A DNA stretch of 5,059 nucleotides from Actinomycetes bacterium (GTDB lineage: Bacteria > Actinomycetota > Acidimicrobiia > Acidimicrobiales > Microtrichaceae), in contig JAEZAI010000307.1 in the NCBI GenBank assembly GCA_023427825.1, positions 1 to 5,059 of the forward strand, read 5' to 3'. Shown piece after piece: positions 1-4,618 of this stretch. A model generated the notes under the pieces. That model was not told the DNA's origin. It saw only the letters and a list, made by a program, of their open reading frames with translations, and ran no database searches. The number at the start of each line of letters is the position of its first letter. Positions within the stretch are counted from its first letter, which is position 1. Both the position numbers and the translations under genes were made by a program.

Positions 1-77
1 CCGCAGACGATCTCGTCCTTGGACTCCCGGAGCTCGGACTTGTGGGCGTAGTTCGCCATCGAGTTGAAGATGCCCAT
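1..77 (-). CDS. Unrecognised protein, N-terminal fragment (runs off left edge)
   Basis: Only the first 25 codons are inside the window, beginning MGIFNSMANYAHKSELRESK and continuing to the edge without a stop. I do not recognise the family. The start is well supported: the ATG at 77-75 lies 2 nt after the TGA (82-80) of the GYF-domain gene, and a GGGAG ribosome site at 88-84 sits 6 nt before it, inside the end of the upstream gene. This spacing implies translational coupling and one transcript with the GYF gene, so the two products probably act together. The visible part is hydrophilic and charged, with no signal peptide or membrane segment. The internal Met at residue 7 is an alternative start but has no matching ribosome site. 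Function cannot be assigned from this fragment. Confidence 0.75.
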   Translation of the reverse strand, partial: MGIFNSMANYAHKSELRESKDEIVC

Positions 78-79
78 GG

Positions 80-1054
80 TCAGCTCCCGAAGCGCGTCTG
101 GACGAAGGTCTTCATGGTGTAGACGACCGACGCGAGGTGCCGTCGCAACAGGTCGTGGTCGACGGACAGGTCCTCGGACACGTAGCGCTCGAGCTCGAGC
201 AGCAGGTCGATCTGGGCGTACACGTAGCCGGACGACAGGTCGGTGTCGAAGCTCATGGTGCCGGGCTCGGGCGACACGATCATGGAGCTCTGCACCTCTT
301 GGCGGATCGCCTGACCCACCTTCTGGAACTCCTTGACCCGCCGGCCGTAGCCGATCACGGCGGTGGCGCGGTGGCCGACGACCTTGGCCGACGCCACGTC
401 GGGGGTGAGGTGCTGCAGCGCCACGGTCACCCGGGCCTGCGTCTCGGGCTCCTCGAAGCGGAGCTGGTGGCCGGCCGACACCGTGGTCGCCGCGTCCACG
501 CCGGTGTCGGTCGTGGTGGTGGTCGTGGTGGAGACGTAGCCGGCGCCCGCGGTCTCGAGGTCGATCAGGACGAAGCCGCAGTCGACCAGCGCCGTGATGA
601 CGCCGCCCAGCGTCGCCTCGTCGATCGAGCTGGCGAACTCGGTCTCCTTGTACATCTCCCAGCTGCGGCCGACCAGGCCGATGAACTCGTCGTCGAGCTC
701 CTGGTCGGTCATGCCGCTCATGAGGGCCGCCGAGGCCGACGTGGGCGCGGCCTCCACGGGCGCGGTCTGCGCTGGCGCCGTCTGCGCTGGCGCGGTCTGC
801 GGCGCCTCGGGTGCGGGCGGTGCCGGCTGCTGTGCCGTCGCCTCCACAGGTGCCTGTGCCGGAGCGGGCGGTGCGACCGGCGCCGCCGTGACCTGGTCGA
901 AGGGCAGCCAGCCCGGCGCACCCTCCCACCAGACGTTCGTGCTCGGCGGGATCTGCTGGTGGGTCACCCTGGCCTGCACGGTCTCCCACGGCTCGGGTCC
1001 CTGCTGGTTGCCGGCGGTGTCGATCCAGTGCACCGGCGTGGTCGGTTGTGGCAT
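80..1054 (-). CDS. GYF_2 (DUF4339) domain protein with Pro/Ala linker
   Basis: A 324-residue protein. Residues about 8-56 form a GYF_2 (DUF4339) domain: an aromatic start (VHWID), the QQGPEPW motif at 17-23, and VWWEGAPGWLPF at 41-52, which matches the family's W-x-x-G-x-x-GW-x-P pattern. GYF-type domains usually bind proline-rich peptides; the ligand here is unknown. Residues about 57-110 are a low-complexity Pro/Ala/Gln linker containing repeated QTAPA units. Residues about 113-324 form a folded, mixed alpha/beta region I do not recognise, interrupted by seven threonines in a row (176-182). No signal peptide or membrane segment is visible, so it is probably cytoplasmic. The start is ATG 1054, with a perfect AGGAGG 6 nt upstream; the frame stays open upstream, but that extension has Arg/Pro-rich noncoding character. 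It is followed after 2 nt by the left-edge gene and preceded by the NYN gene 89 bp away. Confidence 0.85.
   Translation of the reverse strand: MPQPTTPVHWIDTAGNQQGPEPWETVQARVTHQQIPPSTNVWWEGAPGWLPFDQVTAAPVAPPAPAQAPVEATAQQPAPPAPEAPQTAPAQTAPAQTAPVEAAPTSASAALMSGMTDQELDDEFIGLVGRSWEMYKETEFASSIDEATLGGVITALVDCGFVLIDLETAGAGYVSTTTTTTTDTGVDAATTVSAGHQLRFEEPETQARVTVALQHLTPDVASAKVVGHRATAVIGYGRRVKEFQKVGQAIRQEVQSSMIVSPEPGTMSFDTDLSSGYVYAQIDLLLELERYVSEDLSVDHDLLRRHLASVVYTMKTFVQTRFGS
84..88 (-). promoter_or_regulatory. Ribosome binding site of the left-edge gene
   Basis: On the minus strand the sequence reads GGGAG, 6 nt before the ATG at 77. It lies within the last codons of the GYF-domain gene and decides the start of the truncated downstream gene. 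Confidence 0.6.
509..529 (-). repeat. Seven-threonine codon run in the GYF-domain gene
   Basis: Seven consecutive Thr codons (ACC/ACG mixed) encode residues 176-182. The run lies between two structured parts of the C-terminal region and is probably a flexible surface loop. The codons are not identical, so this is only a partly pure trinucleotide repeat. Confidence 0.7.
761..805 (-). repeat. 15-bp tandem repeat, three copies, coding for QTAPA units
   Basis: On the plus strand, units begin at 761, 776 and 791. The first two differ by one base (CGCGGTCTGCGCTGG and CGCCGTCTGCGCTGG) and the third diverges in its last bases. In the protein they give the Gln-Thr-Ala-Pro-Ala repeats of the linker at about residues 84-98. 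The 15-bp period keeps the frame, so copy number could vary between strains without breaking the gene. Confidence 0.75.
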
Positions 1055-1060
1055 GGGGGT

Positions 1061-1066
1061 CCTCCT
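1061..1066 (-). promoter_or_regulatory. Strong ribosome binding site (AGGAGG) of the GYF-domain gene
   Basis: The minus strand reads AGGAGG followed by 6 nt and the ATG at 1054. It is the strongest Shine-Dalgarno sequence in the window and fixes the start of the 324-residue protein. It contrasts with the leaderless-looking starts of several neighbours. Confidence 0.8.
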
Positions 1067-1090
1067 GGGCCGCGGCGGGCCGTCACGGCG

Positions 1091-1120
1091 AGGGTAGTCC
1101 TGGCTCCGGTCGCCGGTTCC
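1091..1120 (-). promoter_or_regulatory. Weak candidate promoter for the GYF-domain gene
   Basis: In the 89-bp gap between the NYN and GYF genes the minus strand carries TACCCT (1096-1091), with GGAACC (1120-1115) 18 nt upstream of it. A start about 7 nt downstream would give a leader of roughly 30 nt containing the AGGAGG site. GGAAC resembles the -35 of some ECF sigma promoters, but the -10 is not typical of them. The gap also contains a 5-bp stem (CCCGG/CCGGG, 1119-1132) that overlaps this candidate and could instead be a weak attenuator. This may simply be operon spacer. Confidence 0.2.
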
Positions 1121-1143
1121 CGGGCGTCCGGGGCAGCCACGGG

Positions 1144-1587
1144 TCAGCGGCGGCTGCGTCGCCGGTGCGGGTTGGAGGGCTTCACGTCCACCACGGACGC
1201 GCCCTCGAGGTCGAACCGGAAGTGCCCCTCGACCTGCGTCAGCCGGACCACCGGCACGCCGGCGATCGCCCGGTCGGTGACCGCGAGGACACGATCGGCG
1301 TCGCGGCGGGCGGTGTCGACCACCGCCTGCATCCAGCCGTAGGTGCCGTCCCGCGTGCCGGCCGGGGCGCACACCACCGCCCGGGTCACGATGTCCTTCT
1401 CGAACGCCGGCTGCTCCTCGGTGGGCAGCGCCCACTTGATCGACGCGTCGGCCACCACGGCCACGGTCACGTCGGGGTGCTGGCGGCGCAGGTCGTCGAT
1501 GGCCCGGTGGAGCTGCTGCAGGGACGGGGCCGGGCGGCGCCATCCCGCCACGGTGTCGGCGTCGAGCAGCACCACGGTCCCGGCCAT
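1144..1587 (-). CDS. NYN/PIN-like domain protein, putative ribonuclease
   Basis: A 147-residue single-domain protein. The pattern is that of a PIN-like fold of the NYN (Zc3h12a/Marf1-like) type: a first beta strand with acidic residues (TVVLLDADTV, D9 and D11), a second strand with VAVVADAS (D47), a mid-region with GTRDGTYGW (D80), and a last strand plus acidic residue, RVLAVTDRAI (D105). These spaced aspartates would hold the metal used for RNA cleavage. The C-terminus is very basic (HRRRSRR), suiting nucleic-acid contact. Family assignment is from strand and aspartate order, not from a search; a catalytically dead PIN-like protein is possible. ATG 1587 is the only sensible start, because the frame upstream is antisense to the divergent promoter and the DUF2252 gene. 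There is no Shine-Dalgarno. It probably heads the leftward gene run that includes the GYF-domain gene. Confidence 0.7.
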   Translation of the reverse strand: MAGTVVLLDADTVAGWRRPAPSLQQLHRAIDDLRRQHPDVTVAVVADASIKWALPTEEQPAFEKDIVTRAVVCAPAGTRDGTYGWMQAVVDTARRDADRVLAVTDRAIAGVPVVRLTQVEGHFRFDLEGASVVDVKPSNPHRRRSRR

Positions 1588-1597
1588 CAGGCGACCG

Positions 1598-1603
1598 ACG
1601 GTA
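1598..1603 (-). promoter_or_regulatory. Candidate -10 box for the NYN gene
   Basis: The minus strand reads TACCGT, ending 10 nt before ATG 1587. Transcription would start about 3-4 nt before the ATG, giving a near-leaderless mRNA, which fits the absence of a Shine-Dalgarno. The spacing is less exact than at the other starts in the window and no convincing -35 is seen. Confidence 0.3.
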
Positions 1604-1608
1604 GCCCA

Positions 1609-1647
1609 GCGATCGACTCCGGCGATCGACCCGAGCGGGTGCGATCG
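1609..1647. repeat. Three GCGATCG copies in a divergent promoter region
   Basis: GCGATCG occurs at 1609-1615, 1622-1628 and 1641-1647; the first two are part of the longer repeat GCGATCGAC with a 13-bp period. All lie in the 111-bp region between the divergent NYN and DUF2252 genes. They could be operator half-sites or chance in GC-rich DNA. The inner CGATCG is palindromic, so the repeats have no clear direction. Confidence 0.35.
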
Positions 1648-1686
1648 GGAGCCCTGACGGCCGGTCCGGTCGCGGACGTGCACCCT

Positions 1687-1692
1687 TAGGCT
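1687..1692 (+). promoter_or_regulatory. -10 box TAGGCT for a leaderless DUF2252 transcript
   Basis: TAGGCT is a good actinobacterial -10 hexamer and ends exactly 6 nt before the GTG at 1699. Transcription starting 7 nt after the box would begin at the start codon, giving a leaderless mRNA. There is no Shine-Dalgarno. No good -35 is found at 17-19 nt (CTGACG at 1654-1659 is too far away). Confidence 0.55.
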
Positions 1693-1698
1693 GGTGCC

Positions 1699-3102
1699 GT
1701 GAACGCCGTGACCGCCCCGCCCTCGCCGCTGCCCACGAAGGACCACCTGGAACCCGAGGAGCACCAGCACTGGGGGCGGTCCCGCCGCGACTGCTGCCCG
1801 CGCACCGCGCACGCCAGGTGGGAGGTCACGGACTCGCGCGATCCGGTCGCCATCCTCCAGGAGCAGGAGCGTCACCGGCTGCAGTTCCTCGTGCCGGTCC
1901 GCCACGCCCGCATGATGGCCAGCCCCTTCGCCTTCTACCGGGGCTCCGCCGCGGTCATGTCGGCGGACCTGGCGACCACGTCGACGACCGGGATCCAGGT
2001 CCAGCTCTGCGGCGACGCCCACCTGTCGAACTTCGGGCTGTTCGGCTCGCCCGAGCGGGCGCTCGTGTTCGACTGCAACGACTTCGACGAGACGCATCCG
2101 GGCCCGTGGGAGTGGGACGTCAAGCGCCTGGCGGTGAGCGCCGTGCTGATGGCGGGCGACCGCGGCTGGGGCGAGGAGGTCCAACGCCGGCTGGCCCGTT
2201 CCGTCGGGCTCGCCTACCGGGGTTCGATGATGGACTTCGCCGCCAAGGGTCGTCTGGCCGTCTGGTACTCGCGGCTGACCGACGACCAGATCCTCGCCCT
2301 GTCGCAGGGCGACAACCGGACGCTCGTCGAGCGCCAGTTCCGCAAGGCCCGCCTGAACGACGTGTCCAAGGCGATCGCCAAGTACACGGAGGTGGTCGAC
2401 GGCGGGCGCCGCTTCGTGCACCAGCCGCCGCTCGTCGAGCGCCTCGACGACTCCATGGGCATCGACGCCGCGCAGGCCATGCACCAGACCGTCATCGGGC
2501 TGTTCGGCGAGTACCTGGACACCGTGCCCCAGTACCTGCGGGTGCTGCTCGGCGGGTACGAGCTGGTCGACGTGGCGTTGAAGGTCGTGGGCGTGGGCAG
2601 CGTCGGCACCCGCTGTTACATCGCCCTGGTCCGGGGTCGGGACGACGACGACCTCATGATCCTTCAGATCAAGGAGGCGGAGCACTCGGTGCTGGAGACC
2701 TACGTGGAGCCCGTCGCGTACGACAACCAGGGTCACCGGGTGGTCGTGGGGCAGCACCTGATGCAGGCGGCGTCCGACCAGTTCCTGGGCTGGGCCAACG
2801 TCGGTCACCACGACTTCTACATCCGGCAGTTCCGCGACATGAAGGGCTCCGTGAACCTCGAGAAGATCGGCGAGCAGCTGACCGAGAGCTACCTGCTGCT
2901 GTGCGCCTGGACGCTCGCACGCGCCCACGCCCGGTCGGGCTCACGCATCGCGATCGCGTCGTACCTCGGCAAGAGCGACAAGTTCGACCGGGCGATCGAG
3001 GACTTCTCCATGGCGTACGCCCAGCAGGTGCACCACGACTACGAGGCCTTCGCGGCTGCGGCCGCCGACGGCCGCATCGAGGTCGCCGCCTCCGGCTACT
3101 GA
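1699..3102 (+). CDS. DUF2252 family protein (kinase/APH-like motifs)
   Basis: A 467-residue protein, full length for DUF2252, with hallmark blocks throughout: SPFAFYRGSAAVMSADLA (75-92), CGDAHLSNFG (104-113), FDCNDFDETHPGPWEWDVKR (124-143), VGVGSVGTRCY (297-307), ILQIKEA (321-327), FYIRQFRDMKGS (373-384) and LARAHARSG (406-414). I recall the family being placed in the protein-kinase-like clan. GDAHLSNFG resembles the APH catalytic loop and DCNDFDE the metal-binding segment, while GVGSVG and IKEA resemble the glycine loop and beta-3 lysine. No substrate is established. No signal peptide or membrane segment is seen, so it is probably cytoplasmic. The GTG start at 1699 is supported by TAGGCT 6 nt upstream and by conservation beginning soon after (GRSRR at about 26); GTG 1708 is an in-frame alternative. 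It stands alone, divergent from the NYN gene and convergent with the phosphatase gene. Confidence 0.93.
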   Translation: MNAVTAPPSPLPTKDHLEPEEHQHWGRSRRDCCPRTAHARWEVTDSRDPVAILQEQERHRLQFLVPVRHARMMASPFAFYRGSAAVMSADLATTSTTGIQVQLCGDAHLSNFGLFGSPERALVFDCNDFDETHPGPWEWDVKRLAVSAVLMAGDRGWGEEVQRRLARSVGLAYRGSMMDFAAKGRLAVWYSRLTDDQILALSQGDNRTLVERQFRKARLNDVSKAIAKYTEVVDGGRRFVHQPPLVERLDDSMGIDAAQAMHQTVIGLFGEYLDTVPQYLRVLLGGYELVDVALKVVGVGSVGTRCYIALVRGRDDDDLMILQIKEAEHSVLETYVEPVAYDNQGHRVVVGQHLMQAASDQFLGWANVGHHDFYIRQFRDMKGSVNLEKIGEQLTESYLLLCAWTLARAHARSGSRIAIASYLGKSDKFDRAIEDFSMAYAQQVHHDYEAFAAAAADGRIEVAASGY

Positions 3103-3145
3103 CCAGCGACCGTTCGACGTCGATCGAGCGACCACCTTCCGGTGC

Positions 3146-3187
3146 GGGAGCGGTCGGCGGGGAGCGGTCGGTCGGGAGCGGCCGCCG
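3146..3187. repeat. 14-bp tandem repeat, three copies, in a convergent intergenic region
   Basis: The core GGGAGCGGTCGG is found exactly at 3146-3157 and 3160-3171, and as GGGAGCGGCCGC at 3174-3185, each followed by 2 nt, giving a strict 14-bp period. The array lies outside both genes, just before the hairpin at 3181. It may be slippage-generated spacer, a protein-binding array, or part of a larger termination structure: CGACCGTTC at 3108-3116 can pair with GAGCGGTCG in the repeat, allowing one G-U pair. Confidence 0.75.
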
Positions 3188-3195
3188 TCGGCGGC
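3181..3195. terminator. GC hairpin between convergent genes, possible bidirectional terminator
   Basis: GCCGCC-GTC-GGCGGC forms a perfect 6-bp stem with a 3-nt loop. It lies 78 bp after the DUF2252 stop and 13 bp after the phosphatase stop, so it could end both transcripts. No U-tract follows on either strand, which is common for actinobacterial hairpins but makes the call uncertain. Confidence 0.4.
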
Positions 3196-3208
3196 TCGGC
3201 TCGCGGGG

Positions 3209-3739
3209 TCAGCTGCGGAGCGAGCGGACGAAGGCGTCCTGCTCCTCGGTCTCGACCGCCTGATCGCAGTAGGTCGCTCGGACCCACTCGACCGCCTGGT
3301 CGGGCGGGTGTCCGCACAGGACCGCCAGACCCGCGAGCGCGGTGCCGGTCCGGCCGTGTCCGCCCAGGCAGCCGATCTCGACCCGTTCGCCGGAACGGGC
3401 CCGATCGCGCAACGCGGCGAGCGCTGCGACCACGGCCTCTGCGTCGTCGGGCACCCCGAAGTCGGGCCAGTCGAGGATCTCGTGCGGCCACGGCGGCTGC
3501 CACCGCACGTCGAGGTAGAGGCCGAAGTCCGGAGGGGAGTCCCGGGCGTACGGATCGCGGTCGTCGAACGACACCGCGGTGACCCTGGTGCCGTCGGGCA
3601 TCGCCACGAGCGTGCGATGCCGGTGGACCTCGAACTGCAGGTGCTCGTGGGTCGGATCTGCGCACCCGGGCTCGTCGACATCTTGGTCCCAGACGGCGCT
3701 GCTCTCGGCGCACACGACGGCGATCCAGGCGTCGGTCAC
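3209..3739 (-). CDS. Protein-tyrosine phosphatase family protein
   Basis: A 176-residue cysteine-phosphatase-type protein. The signature loop is CLGGHGRTG (C124, R130, T131), fitting CX5R[S/T]: C124 would be the nucleophile and R130 would bind phosphate. Upstream, WPDFGVPDD (91-99) is a textbook WPD loop with D93 as the general acid. The usual His before the catalytic Cys is replaced by Gly (IGC). The tail ATYCDQAVETEEQDAFV (155-171) looks like the conserved end of an actinobacterial PTP-like family as I remember it. The substrate, protein or small molecule, is unknown. No signal peptide or membrane segment is visible. The start is GTG 3739: TAGCGT ends 6 nt before it and there is no Shine-Dalgarno, so the mRNA is probably leaderless. 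The gene is convergent with DUF2252, and the nearest gene upstream on the same strand (PH protein) ends 213 bp away. Confidence 0.87.
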   Translation of the reverse strand: MTDAWIAVVCAESSAVWDQDVDEPGCADPTHEHLQFEVHRHRTLVAMPDGTRVTAVSFDDRDPYARDSPPDFGLYLDVRWQPPWPHEILDWPDFGVPDDAEAVVAALAALRDRARSGERVEIGCLGGHGRTGTALAGLAVLCGHPPDQAVEWVRATYCDQAVETEEQDAFVRSLRS

Positions 3740-3952
3740 GGCCCAACGCTACTGGTGGAGGTCATCGAGGGTCCCGGGTCACCGGCCGCATCGCGCGCGG
3801 TTGTCTGCGCGGTCTGTGTCCGGCAAAGGAGACCGGCGCGGCCCTCGATGCCTCGCTGCCGGCGGAGGGAGCCTCGCTGGCGCAGTGCATCTGGCCCTGA
3901 CTTCAGTGGGCGTCTGCCATGCCGGTGGGGCCCTCGCCATGATCGTCGGGCG
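3740..3952. other. Intergenic stretch with no supported gene
   Basis: This 213-bp gap separates the PH-domain gene from the phosphatase gene. Open frames crossing it are Arg/Pro-rich or short and have no start signal. GCCTCGCTG occurs twice (3850-3858, 3871-3879). No strong terminator or RNA gene was found; the only feature I support is the phosphatase -10 box at its left end. Confidence 0.5.
3746..3751 (-). promoter_or_regulatory. -10 box TAGCGT for a leaderless phosphatase transcript
   Basis: The minus strand reads TAGCGT, then 6 nt (TGGGCC), then GTG at 3739. The spacing equals that at the DUF2252 and PH genes. No good -35 is visible; GGGACC 18 nt upstream is poor. Confidence 0.5.
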
Positions 3953-4471
3953 CTACTTCGACGGGTCGGGCGGGGCCTCGGCTCCATCCAGTTGAAGCCC
4001 GGCGGCGAGCGCGTCGAGCACGCGTTGCTGGGACAGACGAGGCAGCGGTGGTGGCTCGACGGTCATGAGTTGGTCGAGCTGGGTCCCCCAGGACACCCAC
4101 GGCACCATCACTGCAGTCCCGTCGGCGAGCCGCACTTGCAGGTCGATGACCTTGTACCAGGCGAAGTTCGTGCGAACGACGTGCAATGACCGGATCGATT
4201 CGGCGGGAAGGCGCTGAGTGCTGAACGGGCGCACGATCGCAAGGCCGTCACGTCCGGCGCGGACTCCGATCCGCACCGTCCAGACCTCGACTGCGATGGC
4301 CAGCAGCACTGCGACGGCGGTTCTGATCGGGTCGAGACCTTTCGTGGCGGACACCATGAGCAAGGACGCGAGAAACCAGACGATCCAGAAGCGCAGAGTC
4401 CAGATGCGCCATCCGCGAGCGCGGACCCAGCGCGCGCCTGCTCCGCCCGCGTCGGGAGCGCTGCTCGCCAC
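3953..4471 (-). CDS. Two-TM bacterial PH-domain membrane protein
   Basis: A 172-residue protein. After a short basic N-terminus, two hydrophobic helices lie at about residues 24-43 (IWTLRFWIVWFLASLLMVSA) and 50-66. They are followed at about 67-140 by a bacterial PH-like domain: VRAGRDGLAIVRPFSTQRLP, then LHVVRTNFAWYKVIDLQVRL, then DGTAVMVPW. This matches the bPH_6 (PF10756) layout of small actinobacterial membrane proteins, recognised by pattern only. The PH domain should face the cytoplasm; its function is not established. The tail (160-172) is Pro/Asp-rich and probably disordered. The start is GTG 4471, supported by TAGCCT ending 6 nt upstream and by its position just before the basic segment and first helix; no Shine-Dalgarno is seen. 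It is divergent from the DUF222 gene. It stands alone and need not be linked in function to the phosphatase downstream. Confidence 0.82.
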   Translation of the reverse strand: MASSAPDAGGAGARWVRARGWRIWTLRFWIVWFLASLLMVSATKGLDPIRTAVAVLLAIAVEVWTVRIGVRAGRDGLAIVRPFSTQRLPAESIRSLHVVRTNFAWYKVIDLQVRLADGTAVMVPWVSWGTQLDQLMTVEPPPLPRLSQQRVLDALAAGLQLDGAEAPPDPSK

Positions 4472-4477
4472 ACCCCG

Positions 4478-4483
4478 AGGCTA
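4478..4483 (-). promoter_or_regulatory. -10 box TAGCCT for a leaderless PH-protein transcript
   Basis: The minus strand reads TAGCCT, then 6 nt (CGGGGT), then GTG at 4471. A possible -35, TTGGAC (4509-4504), lies 20 nt upstream of the -10, slightly longer than the usual 17-19. This is the best -35/-10 pair among the promoters proposed in the window. Confidence 0.5.
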
Positions 4484-4595
4484 TGAGCGGCCCGCCGCGT
4501 TCTGTCCAACTCGATTGACCCGGTCGATCACGACCGCGGCGAGCTTCGACGCCGTGCGTGGTGGGTCGGGGCGCCTCATTGTCACACCCCCTCCG

Positions 4596-4601
4596 TATCG
4601 T
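4596..4601 (+). promoter_or_regulatory. -10 box TATCGT for a leaderless DUF222 transcript
   Basis: TATCGT ends 7 nt before ATG 4609, so the predicted transcription start is the A of the ATG. TTGTCA at 4579-4584 looks like a -35 but is only 11 nt upstream of the -10, too close for a normal sigma-70 promoter. The box abuts the SOS box at 4603. Confidence 0.55.
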
Positions 4602-4602
4602 G

Positions 4603-4618
4603 TCGAACATGCGTTCGA
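4603..4618. promoter_or_regulatory. LexA/SOS box covering the start codon of the DUF222 gene
   Basis: TCGAACATGCGTTCGA has perfect 6-bp inverted arms (TCGAAC/GTTCGA) around ATGC, matching the mycobacterial and actinobacterial SOS box TCGAAC-N4-GTTCGA. It starts 1 nt after the TATCGT -10 box and contains the ATG (4609-4611) in its centre. LexA bound here would cover the transcription start and block RNA polymerase. The right arm is also coding (residues Met-Arg-Ser-Thr). Confidence 0.82.

Noticed and set aside
137..1342. 401-codon open frame on the plus strand
   Set aside because: It is antisense to the GYF and NYN genes, rich in Arg/Gly/His/Val with no recognisable domain. Long spurious frames are expected in GC-rich DNA, and the opposite strand has a real domain and a strong ribosome site.
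1055..1543. N-terminal extension of the GYF-domain protein to 487 codons
   Set aside because: The extension is Arg/Pro-rich and overlaps the NYN gene in another frame, and AGGAGG directly precedes ATG 1054.
1588..2928. N-terminal extension of the NYN frame to 594 codons, antisense to DUF2252
   Set aside because: The extra part is the mirror of the conserved DUF2252 coding sequence and crosses the divergent promoter. The NYN domain begins right after ATG 1587.
2941..3746. Overlapping minus-strand frames of 246 and 216 codons around the phosphatase
   Set aside because: They are Arg/Pro/Ser-rich shadows in other frames. Only the 3739-3209 frame contains the WPD loop and CX5RT signature.
3740..3952. 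tRNA or small RNA gene in the gap
   Set aside because: No cloverleaf, T-loop consensus or strong hairpin with a U-tract was found on either strand.
3308..4189. 293-codon plus-strand frame over the phosphatase and PH genes
   Set aside because: It is antisense to two genes with recognisable motifs, and its translation shows no domain or start signal.
4579..4584. TTGTCA as a -35 box for the DUF222 promoter
   Set aside because: Only 11 nt separate it from TATCGT; a normal spacer is 16-19 nt. It may matter for some other reason, but the pair is not a standard promoter.
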